Counted from the first letter of the stretch, positions 26,212 through 35,456 are shown. The stretch: DNA of 64,000 bases from Zwartia hollandica (GCF_019923725.1 NZ_JAHXRI010000006.1:873696-937695); one strand, 5' to 3'. Numbers and translations are program-made. The notes: generated by a model not told the origin, from the letters alone.

Positions 26212-27837
26212 ATGCGCACGAGCGTAATTCGCTGGACTAACCAACACATATTTGGGATATGTCGTGATTTTCATCTGTCCTATCTGCCACCCCTAATGGT
26301 TTATTTAGCGGCGGGTGTCTCGAGCCTGACAGCGATCGTTGGTACCTTCTTTGTGAAAGACTATCTCAGCCTATCGAGCGCCGTCTTGGCCTCTCTGAGT
26401 TTCTGGATAGCCATTCCTTGGTCTCTCAAAATGGTCTTTGGCCACCTGGTTGATTTATTTTGGCGCGCCAAAAATCTAATTTTATTTAGTGGCGCGCTTC
26501 TGATCGCCACAAGTTTGTTAATCATGATCGGCTTGATTGGTGAGCGGGAGGCCATGCAGCGGATTCTGCCGGTCGATACCTGGTACATCATTAGCGCGTT
26601 GCTAGCACCCATGGGTTACGTCTTGCAGGATTCCGTTGCGGATGCAATGACAGTGGAGGCGGTGCCCCGTATCGATAGCGATGGTGTGGCAATTGAGCCT
26701 GAGAAGATAAGGTTGATGCACACAACCATGCAGACATTAGGACGCGTCGCTGTGGTTGGCGGCTCTCTTTTAGTTTCGGTTGTGAACTTGTACGTATTTT
26801 CTGGCGTAGAGAGCATGAGTGAAGCCCAAAAAGTTCAAGGCTACTTGTATGTTTATTGGACGGCATTGATTATTCCCTTGCTCTCCGTAGTAGGCGTGGT
26901 GATCGCTGCTTGGCTCAAGGGGCGCGCGCGCAAGCAGCTTGAAGCTAAAGGCTTAGATCGGGGGCAAGTCGAACAAGTTCTCAACGTGCACGGCACGCCC
27001 ACGGCTCCTAACTGGACGATTTTGATCGGTAGTTTTGTGTTCGTACTGTTCACCTTGACGATCGGATTGAGTCAATTTCCGTATGGTCAAGAAATTATAT
27101 TTGTGGGGTCGCTCGCGATCATCTTGTATTTGATTGCTCGTATGACGAGCGAGCTGGCACCCGATATGCGGATGACTCTCGTGGGCACGGCACTCGTGAT
27201 TTTTATGTTTCGTGCAGCACCAACGCCGGGGCCAAGTATCGCGTGGTGGGTGATTGATGACCTTAAGTTTGATCAGTACTTCATGTCTGTATTGACGCTA
27301 GTTGGTGGCGTTTTGTCCCTTGTGGCTATGTTTGTTTTTCGTCGATTTATGGCAGAAAGACCAATTACTTTCGTGATTGGGATGTTGGCTCTGCTAAGCA
27401 CAACCTTCGCGGTTCCGACTCTCGGCATGTATTACGGGCTACATAATTGGACAAGTGCGATGACTGGAGGGATCGTAGATGCCCGCTTTATCGCGCTAGT
27501 TGATACTGCGGTTGAGTCGCCCTTAGGTCAGTTGGCGATGATCCCCATGCTCGCATGGATCGCGCGCTCTGCGCCAGAAAATCTCAAGGCTACCTATTTT
27601 GCAGTGATGGCTTCTTTCACGAATCTTGCGCTGTCGGCGAGTCAGCTGGGAACAAAGTATTTAAATCAAATATATGTTGTGACCCGAGAGGTGCGCGATC
27701 AGTCAACGGGCGTGATCAAGGTGGCGGCCGACTACACGCAGCTTGGCCCGTTACTCACGATCTGCTTAATTCTTGGCCTCCTGTTACCGTTTGCTGCAAT
27801 CGCGTTTGTGAAGTGCACAAGATTTAAAGCAATTTAA
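26212..27837 (+). CDS. BT1/MFS-like membrane transporter
   Basis: Integral membrane protein of about 541 residues with around 12 hydrophobic segments. The element FWIAIPWSLKMVFGHLVDLF near residue 65 resembles the folate-biopterin transporter (BT1) signature, in which a PW-x-x-K-x-x-x-G-x-x-x-D loop joins helices 2 and 3. ATG at 26212 is preferred to the upstream TTG. Isolated on the plus strand between a divergent TRAP operon and a convergent lipoprotein gene. Substrate could be a pterin or folate, but bacterial BT1-like proteins are mostly untested, and a general MFS role cannot be excluded. Confidence 0.7.
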   Translation: MRTSVIRWTNQHIFGICRDFHLSYLPPLMVYLAAGVSSLTAIVGTFFVKDYLSLSSAVLASLSFWIAIPWSLKMVFGHLVDLFWRAKNLILFSGALLIATSLLIMIGLIGEREAMQRILPVDTWYIISALLAPMGYVLQDSVADAMTVEAVPRIDSDGVAIEPEKIRLMHTTMQTLGRVAVVGGSLLVSVVNLYVFSGVESMSEAQKVQGYLYVYWTALIIPLLSVVGVVIAAWLKGRARKQLEAKGLDRGQVEQVLNVHGTPTAPNWTILIGSFVFVLFTLTIGLSQFPYGQEIIFVGSLAIILYLIARMTSELAPDMRMTLVGTALVIFMFRAAPTPGPSIAWWVIDDLKFDQYFMSVLTLVGGVLSLVAMFVFRRFMAERPITFVIGMLALLSTTFAVPTLGMYYGLHNWTSAMTGGIVDARFIALVDTAVESPLGQLAMIPMLAWIARSAPENLKATYFAVMASFTNLALSASQLGTKYLNQIYVVTREVRDQSTGVIKVAADYTQLGPLLTICLILGLLLPFAAIAFVKCTRFKAI

Positions 27838-27849
27838 GCAAGCCCTTGT

Positions 27850-28725
27850 TTATTTTTGTTGAGCTAGGCGCGTTGGTGTCAAACTCGCGAAATCTTCCGC
27901 GTAATCTCTCAGCTTGGTTTTTAAATACCGGCTCTGTGTGGGCGTCATGCTGTTTAGTAAGGCAGCGGTCGTTTCAGCCCAGTCCTTACGAAGGGATTCT
28001 TGCAGGCTAATAAGTTTCGGATCGCGATACTCAGATAGGCTTTTTGTATAAAGTGTCAACGCGGTCTCGGCTTGAGTCGGGTCTTTGTCACGCTGCCCAG
28101 TGAGTGTGTCAAGCAGCGCTGTCTGTCTAAGTTGACGCTCATTTGCCCATAACGCAAATGACGCTGCTCGACGATCCGCAAGTTGAGTCAAACTCAGTTT
28201 TTGTTGGTCCGTTAACGAACCTAGCCAATCTTCATAGCGCTTGAGCATACGAGAGTGGTGTTTTTTGCGAGTGCTGCTACTGTCAGAGTTTTTCAAATAG
28301 TTATCAGCGTACTCTTTGTTTTCCGTTTCAAAACGGGCACGTAGTTGCGCAATCTGGGTTGGCTTGAGGCTGACGGCGATAGGTGCTAGTTGCTTTGCTG
28401 CTTGGATGCTCAGCGCCAGAAGTGCCTCTTGCACTTGCTGGTACATGACGACGATCTCTTCGGGCGTGAAGGGCTCAGCTTTATCGAGCCGGCCGGACCA
28501 CAGTTTTAGCGCGCTTGAATACTGCGGCAGGGCGGTCGAGCTATGCCAGTTCGAAAAGTCGATTAACTCTGCGTCTAATAGTTGTTGTTGCTGAGCGTCA
28601 AGATTGACGTATGCGTTCAAACGGTAGGACAGGTAATTAGGCGCGTAGTGATAGGCTATTTTTATTGAGCTGCATCCGGTGAGCCATGCCGTGCAAAACA
28701 GTACGATAATTAACGATCTGTGCAT
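27850..28725 (-). CDS. DUF6279 family lipoprotein
   Basis: 291 residues with a lipoprotein signal peptide and lipobox LTGC (Cys about residue 18), so it is expected to be anchored in the inner or outer membrane facing the periplasm. After it comes SSIKIAYHYAPNYLSYRLNAY, shortened here to IAYHYAPNYLSYRLNAY, which is the hallmark of the DUF6279 family. The rest is highly helical and charged, with repeated Gln/Leu/Ala runs. Function of the family is not known to me. Monocistronic; convergent with the BT1-like gene by 12 bases. Confidence 0.82.
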   Translation of the reverse strand: MHRSLIIVLFCTAWLTGCSSIKIAYHYAPNYLSYRLNAYVNLDAQQQQLLDAELIDFSNWHSSTALPQYSSALKLWSGRLDKAEPFTPEEIVVMYQQVQEALLALSIQAAKQLAPIAVSLKPTQIAQLRARFETENKEYADNYLKNSDSSSTRKKHHSRMLKRYEDWLGSLTDQQKLSLTQLADRRAASFALWANERQLRQTALLDTLTGQRDKDPTQAETALTLYTKSLSEYRDPKLISLQESLRKDWAETTAALLNSMTPTQSRYLKTKLRDYAEDFASLTPTRLAQQK

Positions 28726-28747
28726 TGTGGAGCTCTACAGTTTGCCT

Positions 28748-28766
28748 AATAGCTTAAGGGGCTATT
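28748..28766. promoter_or_regulatory. 6-7-6 dyad between divergent genes
   Basis: AATAGC (28748-28753) and GCTATT (28761-28766) around TTAAGGG. It lies between the DUF6279 gene start and the deacetylase gene start. Candidate operator only. Confidence 0.25.
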
Positions 28767-28822
28767 GTGCCAGTTATGCGTTGCGAAATATAAAATAAAG
28801 TTCTCTTGAGTGCGTATTGAAC

Positions 28823-29740
28823 ATGGACGTCTATTACTCAGATCACTTTGTGCTCCCCTTGCCTCAGGGGCATCGATTTCCTATGTCCAAGTACCGGTTG
28901 TTACGAGAAAGTCTCAGTACGGTACCTGGGTTGAGCTTTCACGAAGCACCCGCGGCGAGCGATACCCAGTTACTGTTGGCGCATGATCCCCTCTATGTAA
29001 CGAAAGTGATTTCGGGCACGCTCGATGCGAGAGAGCAGCGAGAGATCGGATTTCCATGGAGCACAGAGATGGTTGAGCGCTCGCGCCGGTCCGTCGGAGC
29101 GACCATCGCGGCCTGTCAGTCAGCGTTCGAGTCGGGTGTTGGTGTTAGCTTGGCCGGAGGCACACATCACGCCTATCGTGAAAAGGGGAGCGGCTTTTGT
29201 GTGTTCAATGATGCAGCAGTCGCTGCTCGGGTGCTCCAGCGCACGCTAGGCGTGCGAAGGATTGCAATCATTGATTTAGATGTTCACCAAGGCAATGGGT
29301 CAGCTGCGATCTTTCGTCACGATCCGACCGTGTTTACGTTGTCGCTTCACGGGGATAAGAATTTCCCTTTTCGTAAGGAGCCCAGCGATCTCGATGTCGC
29401 ACTACCCGATGCATGTGACGACCAAACCTACCTTGCCGCGCTGGGGCAAGCACTCAGTAACTTGGATCAGCGTTTTAATGCCGATTTCTTGATCTTTTTA
29501 GCTGGTGCCGACCCGCACGAGGGCGATAGGCTTGGAAGATTGAAGTTGACTCAACAGGGCTTAGCTAGCCGGGACGAGTTCGTTTTTTCGTATGCGCTGA
29601 CCCGCCGCCTGCCATTGATGATCTGCATGGCAGGGGGATACGGGACGAACATTGAGACGACGGTCTCAGTGCATCGGCAAACAGTCTGCCTCGCGTTTGA
29701 GCATTATCAAAAGTATGCCCAGCAATCAGTTGTAGAATGA
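28823..29740 (+). CDS. Histone deacetylase family protein (AcuC/acetylpolyamine amidohydrolase fold)
   Basis: Zn-dependent amidohydrolase of the class II HDAC-like group, about 305 residues. Visible: SLAGGTHHAYREKGSGFCVFNDAA (shortened: GGTHHAYREKGSGFCVFND), with the catalytic double His; metal ligands in IIDLDVHQGNGSAA and in AGADPHEGDRLGRL; and MAGGYG, close to the usual Gly-rich end motif. In bacteria such enzymes remove acetyl groups from polyamines or small molecules rather than from histones. ATG at 28823 used; the SD is weak. A small cupin gene follows after 40 bases, possibly in the same transcript. Confidence 0.9.
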   Translation: MDVYYSDHFVLPLPQGHRFPMSKYRLLRESLSTVPGLSFHEAPAASDTQLLLAHDPLYVTKVISGTLDAREQREIGFPWSTEMVERSRRSVGATIAACQSAFESGVGVSLAGGTHHAYREKGSGFCVFNDAAVAARVLQRTLGVRRIAIIDLDVHQGNGSAAIFRHDPTVFTLSLHGDKNFPFRKEPSDLDVALPDACDDQTYLAALGQALSNLDQRFNADFLIFLAGADPHEGDRLGRLKLTQQGLASRDEFVFSYALTRRLPLMICMAGGYGTNIETTVSVHRQTVCLAFEHYQKYAQQSVVE

Positions 29741-29780
29741 AACAATCGTTTTTTTAACTTAGAGCAAGGAGTCTCCCGCC

Positions 29781-30281
29781 ATGGGCCACACACTCGAACA
29801 GTTTTCTCGGCAGTGTCACGACTTTTTAAAAAATAACCCCGGCCCAGCCGGACGTGAAAAAGTGGCTGGCCTGCTCAAAGAGATCTTGCTAGATAAAGAG
29901 TTTATTGAAAAGCATCTTCATGCAAACGTAGGTGAGCGCGAAGTGATTTATGAAGATCCAGAGCTCGGTTTTTGTGTGGTGGCTCACAATTACCCCGGCG
30001 CTAAAAATTCTACTCCTCACGATCATGCACACTCTTGGGCTATTTATGGCCAGGCGCGCGGCGAGACAGAGATGTGCGATTACGAATTGATCGAAGCCGC
30101 AACGGCTGATAAGCCTGGCAAGGTCAAACTAACTAAACGCTATAAGTTGGTCCCAGGCGTTGCGCACGTCTATAACGAAGGAGACCTTCATTCGCCGGAG
30201 CGTAAAGCGTCGACGAGTCTCATTCGTGTCGAAGGTACTAATATGGCTAAAGTGACTCGTTTCAAGTTCGAAGCGATCTAA
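29781..30281 (+). CDS. Small cupin-fold protein (cysteine-dioxygenase-like)
   Basis: 166 residues, cytoplasmic. The metal-site motif of cupins is visible as TPHDHAHSWAIYGQARGETEM near residues 76-97 (shortened: HDHAHSWAIYGQARGETE), and the second His comes in VPGVAHVYNEGDLHSP near residue 137. The distribution of His residues suggests a metal-binding dioxygenase-like cupin, but no specific reaction can be assigned. AAGGAG lies nine bases before the ATG. Followed by a strong terminator, so it ends the transcription unit with the deacetylase-like gene or its own. Confidence 0.65.
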   Translation: MGHTLEQFSRQCHDFLKNNPGPAGREKVAGLLKEILLDKEFIEKHLHANVGEREVIYEDPELGFCVVAHNYPGAKNSTPHDHAHSWAIYGQARGETEMCDYELIEAATADKPGKVKLTKRYKLVPGVAHVYNEGDLHSPERKASTSLIRVEGTNMAKVTRFKFEAI

Positions 30282-30295
30282 ATATGCAAGGCACG

Positions 30296-30331
30296 AAAAA
30301 GGCGTTTGACTTTTAAGTCAAACGCCTTTTT
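30296..30331. terminator. Bidirectional rho-independent terminator
   Basis: AAAAAGGCGTTTGACTT (30296-30312), two-base loop TT, and its perfect complement (30315-30331). A and T runs flank the stem, so it can stop transcription from both the plus-strand cupin gene and the minus-strand Bug gene. Confidence 0.93.
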
Positions 30332-30353
30332 ACATGCTTCTTTTTATGTGGAA

Positions 30354-31352
30354 TTAGTTGCTGGTTGATATCCCAGCATTTTTAATGACAACGCCCCAGC
30401 GGTCGTACTCTTTCTTCATATAGGCTTGCGAGTCTGCGGGTGTGCCAAAGACAAGTTGGGCGCCACCGGCCTCCAGACGTTTCTGTGCCTCGGTACCATT
30501 CAGAGACTTGATCAAGGCCTGATTGAGCTTGTCCACAACTTCTTTGGGTGTCTTGGCTGGCACCATTGGCATATACCAAAGTGAGGAGATCATCTTTGGA
30601 AAGCCTAGTTCAGCAAAAGTGGGGAGGTCTGGCGCTAAGCTGTTTCTCTTGGGGCTCACTGCCGCGATCGCACGCAACTTACCGCTCTTGATATGAGGCA
30701 TGAGTGAAGGGAAGCCGTCGAACATAATGTCAACCTGACCGCTCGCGACATCGACCACCGCAGGCGCCGAGCCCTTGTAGGGAACGTGTAGCATCTTAAT
30801 GCCGGCTTCGGTCATAAACAGCTCTGCTGTCAGGTGCGGAGCACTTCCGGCACCAGGAGTGGCAAAGCTCATCTGTCCATTCTTCTTTTTTGCTAAGTCA
30901 ATAAGATCTTGAACACTGTTTACAGGTAAGTTTGCATTGACAGCAAGAACTAACGAAAACTCGGCGACAACTCCCAGCGGCATGAAGTCTTTGAAGGGGT
31001 CATACGGAGTCTTTGTATAGAAGTGCGGCCCAATCCCGTGCGTCGAAATGGCGCCTTGAAGGAGGGTATAGCCGTCGGCCGGTGCCTTTGCAACGAAAGC
31101 GGTCGCAATCGTGCCACTTGCTCCAGCCTTGTTTTCGATCAGGACCGACTGCCCTACTTGTTTGGAGAGTGCCTCACCGATCGTACGCGCGACAAAGTCT
31201 GCGGCACCGCCGGGGGGAACTGTCACGACCATCGTGATCGGCTTGTCTGGGTAAGCTGCCTGGCTGTGTGCCGAGATTGGGGTCAGAGCAAGAGGGAGCG
31301 CCAGGATAAGGGTATGGCGTACGAGTCGTGTCAAAAGGGCGCGAGTATGCAT
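30354..31352 (-). CDS. Bug family periplasmic receptor
   Basis: About 332 residues from the ATG at 31352; a longer frame with an ATG seven codons upstream exists. Signal peptide ends near AHSQ/A. Classical elements: ITMVVTVPPGGAADFVAR, NKAGASGTIATAFVAK, PADGYTLLQG, TPGAGSAPHLTAELFM, HVPYKGSAPAVVDVASG and LPTFAELGFPK. Runs into the bidirectional terminator. The divergence from other Bugs in the window is moderate. A deacetylase/allantoinase-like gene lies just upstream in the same direction, 44 bases away, so the two may be one operon. Confidence 0.9.
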   Translation of the reverse strand: MHTRALLTRLVRHTLILALPLALTPISAHSQAAYPDKPITMVVTVPPGGAADFVARTIGEALSKQVGQSVLIENKAGASGTIATAFVAKAPADGYTLLQGAISTHGIGPHFYTKTPYDPFKDFMPLGVVAEFSLVLAVNANLPVNSVQDLIDLAKKKNGQMSFATPGAGSAPHLTAELFMTEAGIKMLHVPYKGSAPAVVDVASGQVDIMFDGFPSLMPHIKSGKLRAIAAVSPKRNSLAPDLPTFAELGFPKMISSLWYMPMVPAKTPKEVVDKLNQALIKSLNGTEAQKRLEAGGAQLVFGTPADSQAYMKKEYDRWGVVIKNAGISTSN

Positions 31353-31396
31353 ATTGAGAGTCCAGTAGATCAAAAAATAAAAATGTTAGAGCTAGC

Positions 31397-32296
31397 TTAC
31401 TTGAGGGTACTGCCAGGAACAACCCCATCAGGCAGACTATTTATGTGGTCATAAATTTCACCGGGTCTTGCCAGCCAAATGTCGTCGCGGTGGGCAAGAA
31501 TATGTTGCATCACACGACGCAGCTGACGCAGACGATAGGGCTGCCCAAGAATGAAGCTATGCAGCACAATGCTCATCACAAGGGGGCGTTTACTCGATTC
31601 CTCAAGCATCTCATCAAATTGGTCAATGAGATTCTCACAAAACAACTGTGCCGGGGTCCGTCTAGACACGCACTCAATTGAGTCATTGAGATCGTGGGAG
31701 TAGGGTATGGCAAGAATTCGCCCATGCTTGGTGCGAAACCACACGGGTTGATCGTCCAGTGGCCAGTCCATCATGTATTTAAACCCTTGCTCTTTCAATA
31801 GATCCGGAGAATCGTAGGTTTGTGAGATGTAGGGCGCTAACCACCCCTTTGGGGCGATACCTTCATGTTTGAAAATCGTTTGTGCTGCCTCGCGTATACA
31901 GGCCCGCTCTTGCTCAAGCGACATGTCGACCTGCCTTTCTGCATTGGTGCGCCCGTGCCCGACGATTTCGTCACCACGCTTGCTGAATGCGGCAATCATC
32001 TCTGGGCAGTAGTCGTAGAGCTCGGTGTTGACTAACAAGGCATATGGGAAGTCTAAGTCATTAGCAAGCTCAAGAAGTCTCCAGGCCCCCACTCTGTTAC
32101 CGTAGTCTCGCCAAGCAAAGCTGCGTGAATTTGGTTGAGGATGGGGAACCGCATAGTCGTTACCCATGCCTTCGCCAAACGCAAAGTGCTCGACGTTTAG
32201 GCTAAAGTGGATGGCTAGCCGTTTGCCGTTTGGCCAACTGTAGTCTGGTCGACTCGAAATCGCTGAATAGTCATACCGATCATGAGATTTCAACAT
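31397..32296 (-). CDS. Polysaccharide deacetylase family protein (allantoinase PuuE-like)
   Basis: About 299 residues, cytoplasmic. Fold signatures of NodB-like amidohydrolases: DFPYALLVNTELYDYCPEM near residue 85, GDEIVGHGRTNAERQVDMS near residue 110 with the metal-binding HGRTN, and VMSIVLHSFILGQPYRL near residue 250. The HG-x-T-N and late LH-x-F-I-x-G-x-P-x-R patterns match the PuuE/cyclic-imide branch rather than chitin deacetylases. The start at 32296 has GGAG at nine bases; an ATG three codons before is nearly adjacent to it. May hydrolyse an amide or ureide; linked to a Bug receptor gene downstream. Confidence 0.82.
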   Translation of the reverse strand: MLKSHDRYDYSAISSRPDYSWPNGKRLAIHFSLNVEHFAFGEGMGNDYAVPHPQPNSRSFAWRDYGNRVGAWRLLELANDLDFPYALLVNTELYDYCPEMIAAFSKRGDEIVGHGRTNAERQVDMSLEQERACIREAAQTIFKHEGIAPKGWLAPYISQTYDSPDLLKEQGFKYMMDWPLDDQPVWFRTKHGRILAIPYSHDLNDSIECVSRRTPAQLFCENLIDQFDEMLEESSKRPLVMSIVLHSFILGQPYRLRQLRRVMQHILAHRDDIWLARPGEIYDHINSLPDGVVPGSTLK

Positions 32297-32370
32297 ATAA
32301 GCCATGCTCCAAAAGACTTAAAACAGTGATGTAATTTGATAGATGGTAGCTTCACCCTTGCGGAAAATCT

Positions 32371-33273
32371 ATGAAAATAAAATTAGCGGAAAACTTTAGG
32401 GCCGTCTTCTATGCGCCTTTTTATGCCACCAATGCTTTAGGACTGTTTAAGCAAGAAGGGATTGAGATCGAATTAATCGATTCTGCCTCGCCAGGTAGTG
32501 GAATTGCAGACATGCTCGCAGGAAACATCGACGTTGTTTGGGGGGGGCCGCTACGTGTGATCAAACAACGTGATCAGGAAGCCGATTCTGAAAATGCACT
32601 CGTTGCGTTCTGTGAGGTTGTTGGCAAAGACCCGTTCTTTTTAGTAGGACACAAACATGACAAGCCATTTAGCCTATCGGACTTAACGGGTAAGAAAATT
32701 GGGGTTGTGACAGAAGTTCCGACTCCTTGGCTTTGCTTGCAGCAAGATCTTCGTGATGCGGGGCTGTCTATCGATTCGCTACAGGTCAATGCACAGCGCA
32801 CGATGGGTCAGAACCTGGAGGCGTTAAAGGCTGGCCACATCGACTACGCTCAATATTTTGAGCCGTTTGTCTCTCAGACGCTTGCGATGCGTGCTGGCGA
32901 GGTGTTGCATGCTGCCCATAGCCGTGGTCCGACTGCTTACACGACGTTCATCTCCACCCGCAAAATCATTGCGCAAAAACGGGCTTTATTTGATGCCATG
33001 ATTCGCGCGGTTGAAAAAATGGGTCCTTGGATCGATGCGCATACGGGAAGAGAGCTTGCTGGACTGGTCGCGCCGTTTTACCCCCATGTGGCGACGGACA
33101 TACTTGTGCAGTCTATGGATCGATATAAAGCAGCAGGTCTGTGGTTTTGTAAAAGGACGATCTCTCGAGTCGGCTTTGAGCGACTCAAGCTCAGTATGCG
33201 TGCAGGGGGATTCATTTCGAGCGATCCACTTTACGAGAACTGTATTGCTGAGTTTTCTCAGGAAGTGTCTTAG
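32371..33273 (+). CDS. NMT1/THI5-like solute-binding-fold protein without signal peptide
   Basis: 300 residues. The fold is recognised by AVFYAPFYATNALGLFKQEGIEIELI (shortened: FYAPFYATNALGLFKQEG), MLAGNIDVVWGGPLRVI, and DLTGKKIGVVTEVPTPW. The sequence starts MKIKLAENFRAVFYAPF, so no signal peptide or lipobox exists, and the protein should stay in the cytoplasm. CGGAAAA gives a reasonable SD for this ATG. No ABC permease or ATPase lies nearby. It may act as an enzyme or ligand sensor, as fungal THI5 uses this fold for pyrimidine synthesis, or export by another route is possible. Followed by the DSD1-like gene. Confidence 0.75.
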   Translation: MKIKLAENFRAVFYAPFYATNALGLFKQEGIEIELIDSASPGSGIADMLAGNIDVVWGGPLRVIKQRDQEADSENALVAFCEVVGKDPFFLVGHKHDKPFSLSDLTGKKIGVVTEVPTPWLCLQQDLRDAGLSIDSLQVNAQRTMGQNLEALKAGHIDYAQYFEPFVSQTLAMRAGEVLHAAHSRGPTAYTTFISTRKIIAQKRALFDAMIRAVEKMGPWIDAHTGRELAGLVAPFYPHVATDILVQSMDRYKAAGLWFCKRTISRVGFERLKLSMRAGGFISSDPLYENCIAEFSQEVS

Positions 33274-33330
33274 AATTCGGTCACTATCGTGACTGAACAA
33301 CTGCGTATTTACTCATACCGGAAATTGACC

Positions 33331-34446
33331 ATGTCTCCCTGGAAAGCTGCCCACGTTGGCGATCACTTTGATCAAATTGACACGCCAGCGCTCGTACTGG
33401 ACTTAGACATTTTTGAACGTAATGTTAAGTGTTTGCAGGATGCGCTTGCGGGGACGGGTGTGCGCTTGCGTCCGCACGCCAAAAGCCACAAGTGTCCTGA
33501 TATCGCCTTGCGACAGATCAAAAATGGGGCTGTTGGGATTTGTTGTCAAAAGGTGAGTGAAGCCGCAGTGTTTGTGGACGCAGGGGTTCAGGATGTGCTG
33601 ATTACCAATCAGGTGGTCGGTGCAAAAAAAGTTTCCCATGCACTAGATTTGGCGGCGCGCGCTCGGATCGGAGTGTTAGTTGATCACGAGGAACAAATCC
33701 GCGCTTTCGCGCAGGCAAGCGAGACACGTAAAGTAAAAATTGACGTCTACATTGAAATCGATGTGGGCATGGGGCGTTGCGGGGTCGACTCGATTGAGCA
33801 GACGGTGGCTCTAGCGCGACAAATTGAGCAGGCGCCTTACTTGAATTTCATGGGGCTGCAGTGCTACCACGGTAGTGCTCAACACTACCGTTTACCTCAA
33901 GAGCGTAAGGATGCGATTGCTGCAACTTGCGCGACAGCGACTGCCACCAAAGCGGCAATTGAAAAACTCGGCATCAAGGTTGAACGCATCACCGGTGCGG
34001 GTACAGGTTCGGTTATGCTTGAGCGTGATTCGAAGGTCTTCAACGAAGTGCAGGCGGGTTCCTACATTTTCATGGACAGAGACTATGCTGCGAATCAGCG
34101 CGATGGATTGGATCTACCTTTTGAGCACGCCTTATTCATCAAGTCAGCTGTACTGAGTCATCCGACTAAAGACCGTGCAGTGGTTGATGCAGGACTCAAA
34201 GCTTCGAGTGTAGACTCGGGCATGCCTGCAGTGTGGGGACGCGACGACGCGAGGTATTTAAAGGCATCCGATGAGCATGGTGCTTTGGAGTTAACGGTAG
34301 ATTCGACGCTTAAGCTCGGTGATGCCGTTATGCTGATTCCTGGGCATTGTGATCCCACGGTTAATTTGTATGACGAACTGATTTGTATTCGGGGTGACAA
34401 GGTAGAAGCCATTTGGCCCATTGCGGCTCGCGGCGCACTGCTATAA
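33331..34446 (+). CDS. DSD1/D-threonine aldolase family PLP enzyme
   Basis: Fold-type III (alanine racemase N-terminal) PLP enzyme, about 371 residues. The Schiff-base lysine sits in RLRPHAKSHKCPD (Lys about 51). The Zn/metal His and Cys appear in PGHCDPTVNLYD near the end, as in D-serine dehydratase, D-threonine aldolase and 3-hydroxy-D-aspartate aldolase (BhcC). GAGTGSVMLERDS marks the phosphate-binding region. Which of these reactions it performs cannot be read; the other genes of the beta-hydroxyaspartate cycle are absent here. The frame can be extended to a GTG at 33289 without an SD. It is followed by a Bug receptor gene 20 bases away. Confidence 0.88.
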   Translation: MSPWKAAHVGDHFDQIDTPALVLDLDIFERNVKCLQDALAGTGVRLRPHAKSHKCPDIALRQIKNGAVGICCQKVSEAAVFVDAGVQDVLITNQVVGAKKVSHALDLAARARIGVLVDHEEQIRAFAQASETRKVKIDVYIEIDVGMGRCGVDSIEQTVALARQIEQAPYLNFMGLQCYHGSAQHYRLPQERKDAIAATCATATATKAAIEKLGIKVERITGAGTGSVMLERDSKVFNEVQAGSYIFMDRDYAANQRDGLDLPFEHALFIKSAVLSHPTKDRAVVDAGLKASSVDSGMPAVWGRDDARYLKASDEHGALELTVDSTLKLGDAVMLIPGHCDPTVNLYDELICIRGDKVEAIWPIAARGALL

Positions 34447-34466
34447 AACAAAAAAGGGAGAGAACG

Positions 34467-35456
34467 ATGAGCAATAAGAAATCTTTGCAGGTGATGTTTG
34501 GTGCCGTGATGGCTTCAGGCTTGGTATTTGCGAGTGCGGTCACTCAAGCGCAATCGGTCGCAAATTACCCACAAGAGCCCGTGAAGTTTGTTGTGCCTTA
34601 TCCGGCCGGCGGCGTCAGCGATGTATCGAGCCGAACAATCGCTGCGGCGCTGGGTAAGAAGCTTGGCGCAAACATGGTGATCGAGAATAAGGCGGGCGCT
34701 GCCTCCACTGTCGCCAGCACCTATGTGGCTAGCCAAAAGCCCAATGGCTACACGCTCTATGCAGCCCCTGTTTCGATTGTGATCAATCCAGCGCTGCAAG
34801 GCACTGTGAGCTACAAACCTTACGAGAGTTTTACTCCGCTTTCTATGATGATGAGTTCGGCTTTTGTACTTCAAGTCAACAAGAGTCTGCCGGTCAATAG
34901 TGTTAAGGAGTTGATCGAACTAATTAAAAAGAACCCTGATAAATATGCGATTGGAACATCTGGGGTTGGCTCGATTAACCATCTTGCCGCGGAATACTTT
35001 ATCCGCGAATTTGGCTTGAAGATGGTTGTCGCGCATTACAAAGGCGGTATGCCTGCTGCACAGGATTTGTTGGGTGGACAAGTGCAAATGATGTTTTCCG
35101 CCGCCAATGAGGCGATCCCGTTTGTGACCAGTGATAAGACAAAAGGCTTGGCGGTGACGTCGCTTGAACGCATCTCAACGTTACCTAACTTGCCAACGAT
35201 GAACGAGGCTGCAGGGGTAAAGAATTTTGAAGCAACCTTCTGGTTGGCCTTAGTGGCACCTGCCGGGATGGATAAGGGACTTCAAGATCGCATCTCGGGT
35301 GCAATGCGTGACTTGGGAACGGATAATGAACTGCGGCAGCGCCTCAGTCAGCTCGGGATTGATCTGGTGACGTCCACGCCTGAGGTCGTTACCGCGAATC
35401 TTAAGCGCGACGAAGAGAAGTGGACCACGCTAATTCGGTCTATCAAAATCAATTGA
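34467..35456 (+). CDS. Bug family periplasmic receptor
   Basis: About 329 residues from the ATG at 34467, which has GGGAGAG five bases upstream and opens a signal peptide ending near TQAQ/S. Elements: VKFVVPYPAGGVSDVSSR, NKAGAASTVASTYVAS, KPNGYTLYAA, TSGVGSINHLAAEYFI, AHYKGGMPAAQDLLGG. Co-directional with and 20 bases after the DSD1-like gene, so the ligand may be an amino-acid-like or hydroxy-acid compound processed by that enzyme. An imperfect hairpin at 35470-35497 follows. Confidence 0.9.
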   Translation: MSNKKSLQVMFGAVMASGLVFASAVTQAQSVANYPQEPVKFVVPYPAGGVSDVSSRTIAAALGKKLGANMVIENKAGAASTVASTYVASQKPNGYTLYAAPVSIVINPALQGTVSYKPYESFTPLSMMMSSAFVLQVNKSLPVNSVKELIELIKKNPDKYAIGTSGVGSINHLAAEYFIREFGLKMVVAHYKGGMPAAQDLLGGQVQMMFSAANEAIPFVTSDKTKGLAVTSLERISTLPNLPTMNEAAGVKNFEATFWLALVAPAGMDKGLQDRISGAMRDLGTDNELRQRLSQLGIDLVTSTPEVVTANLKRDEEKWTTLIRSIKIN

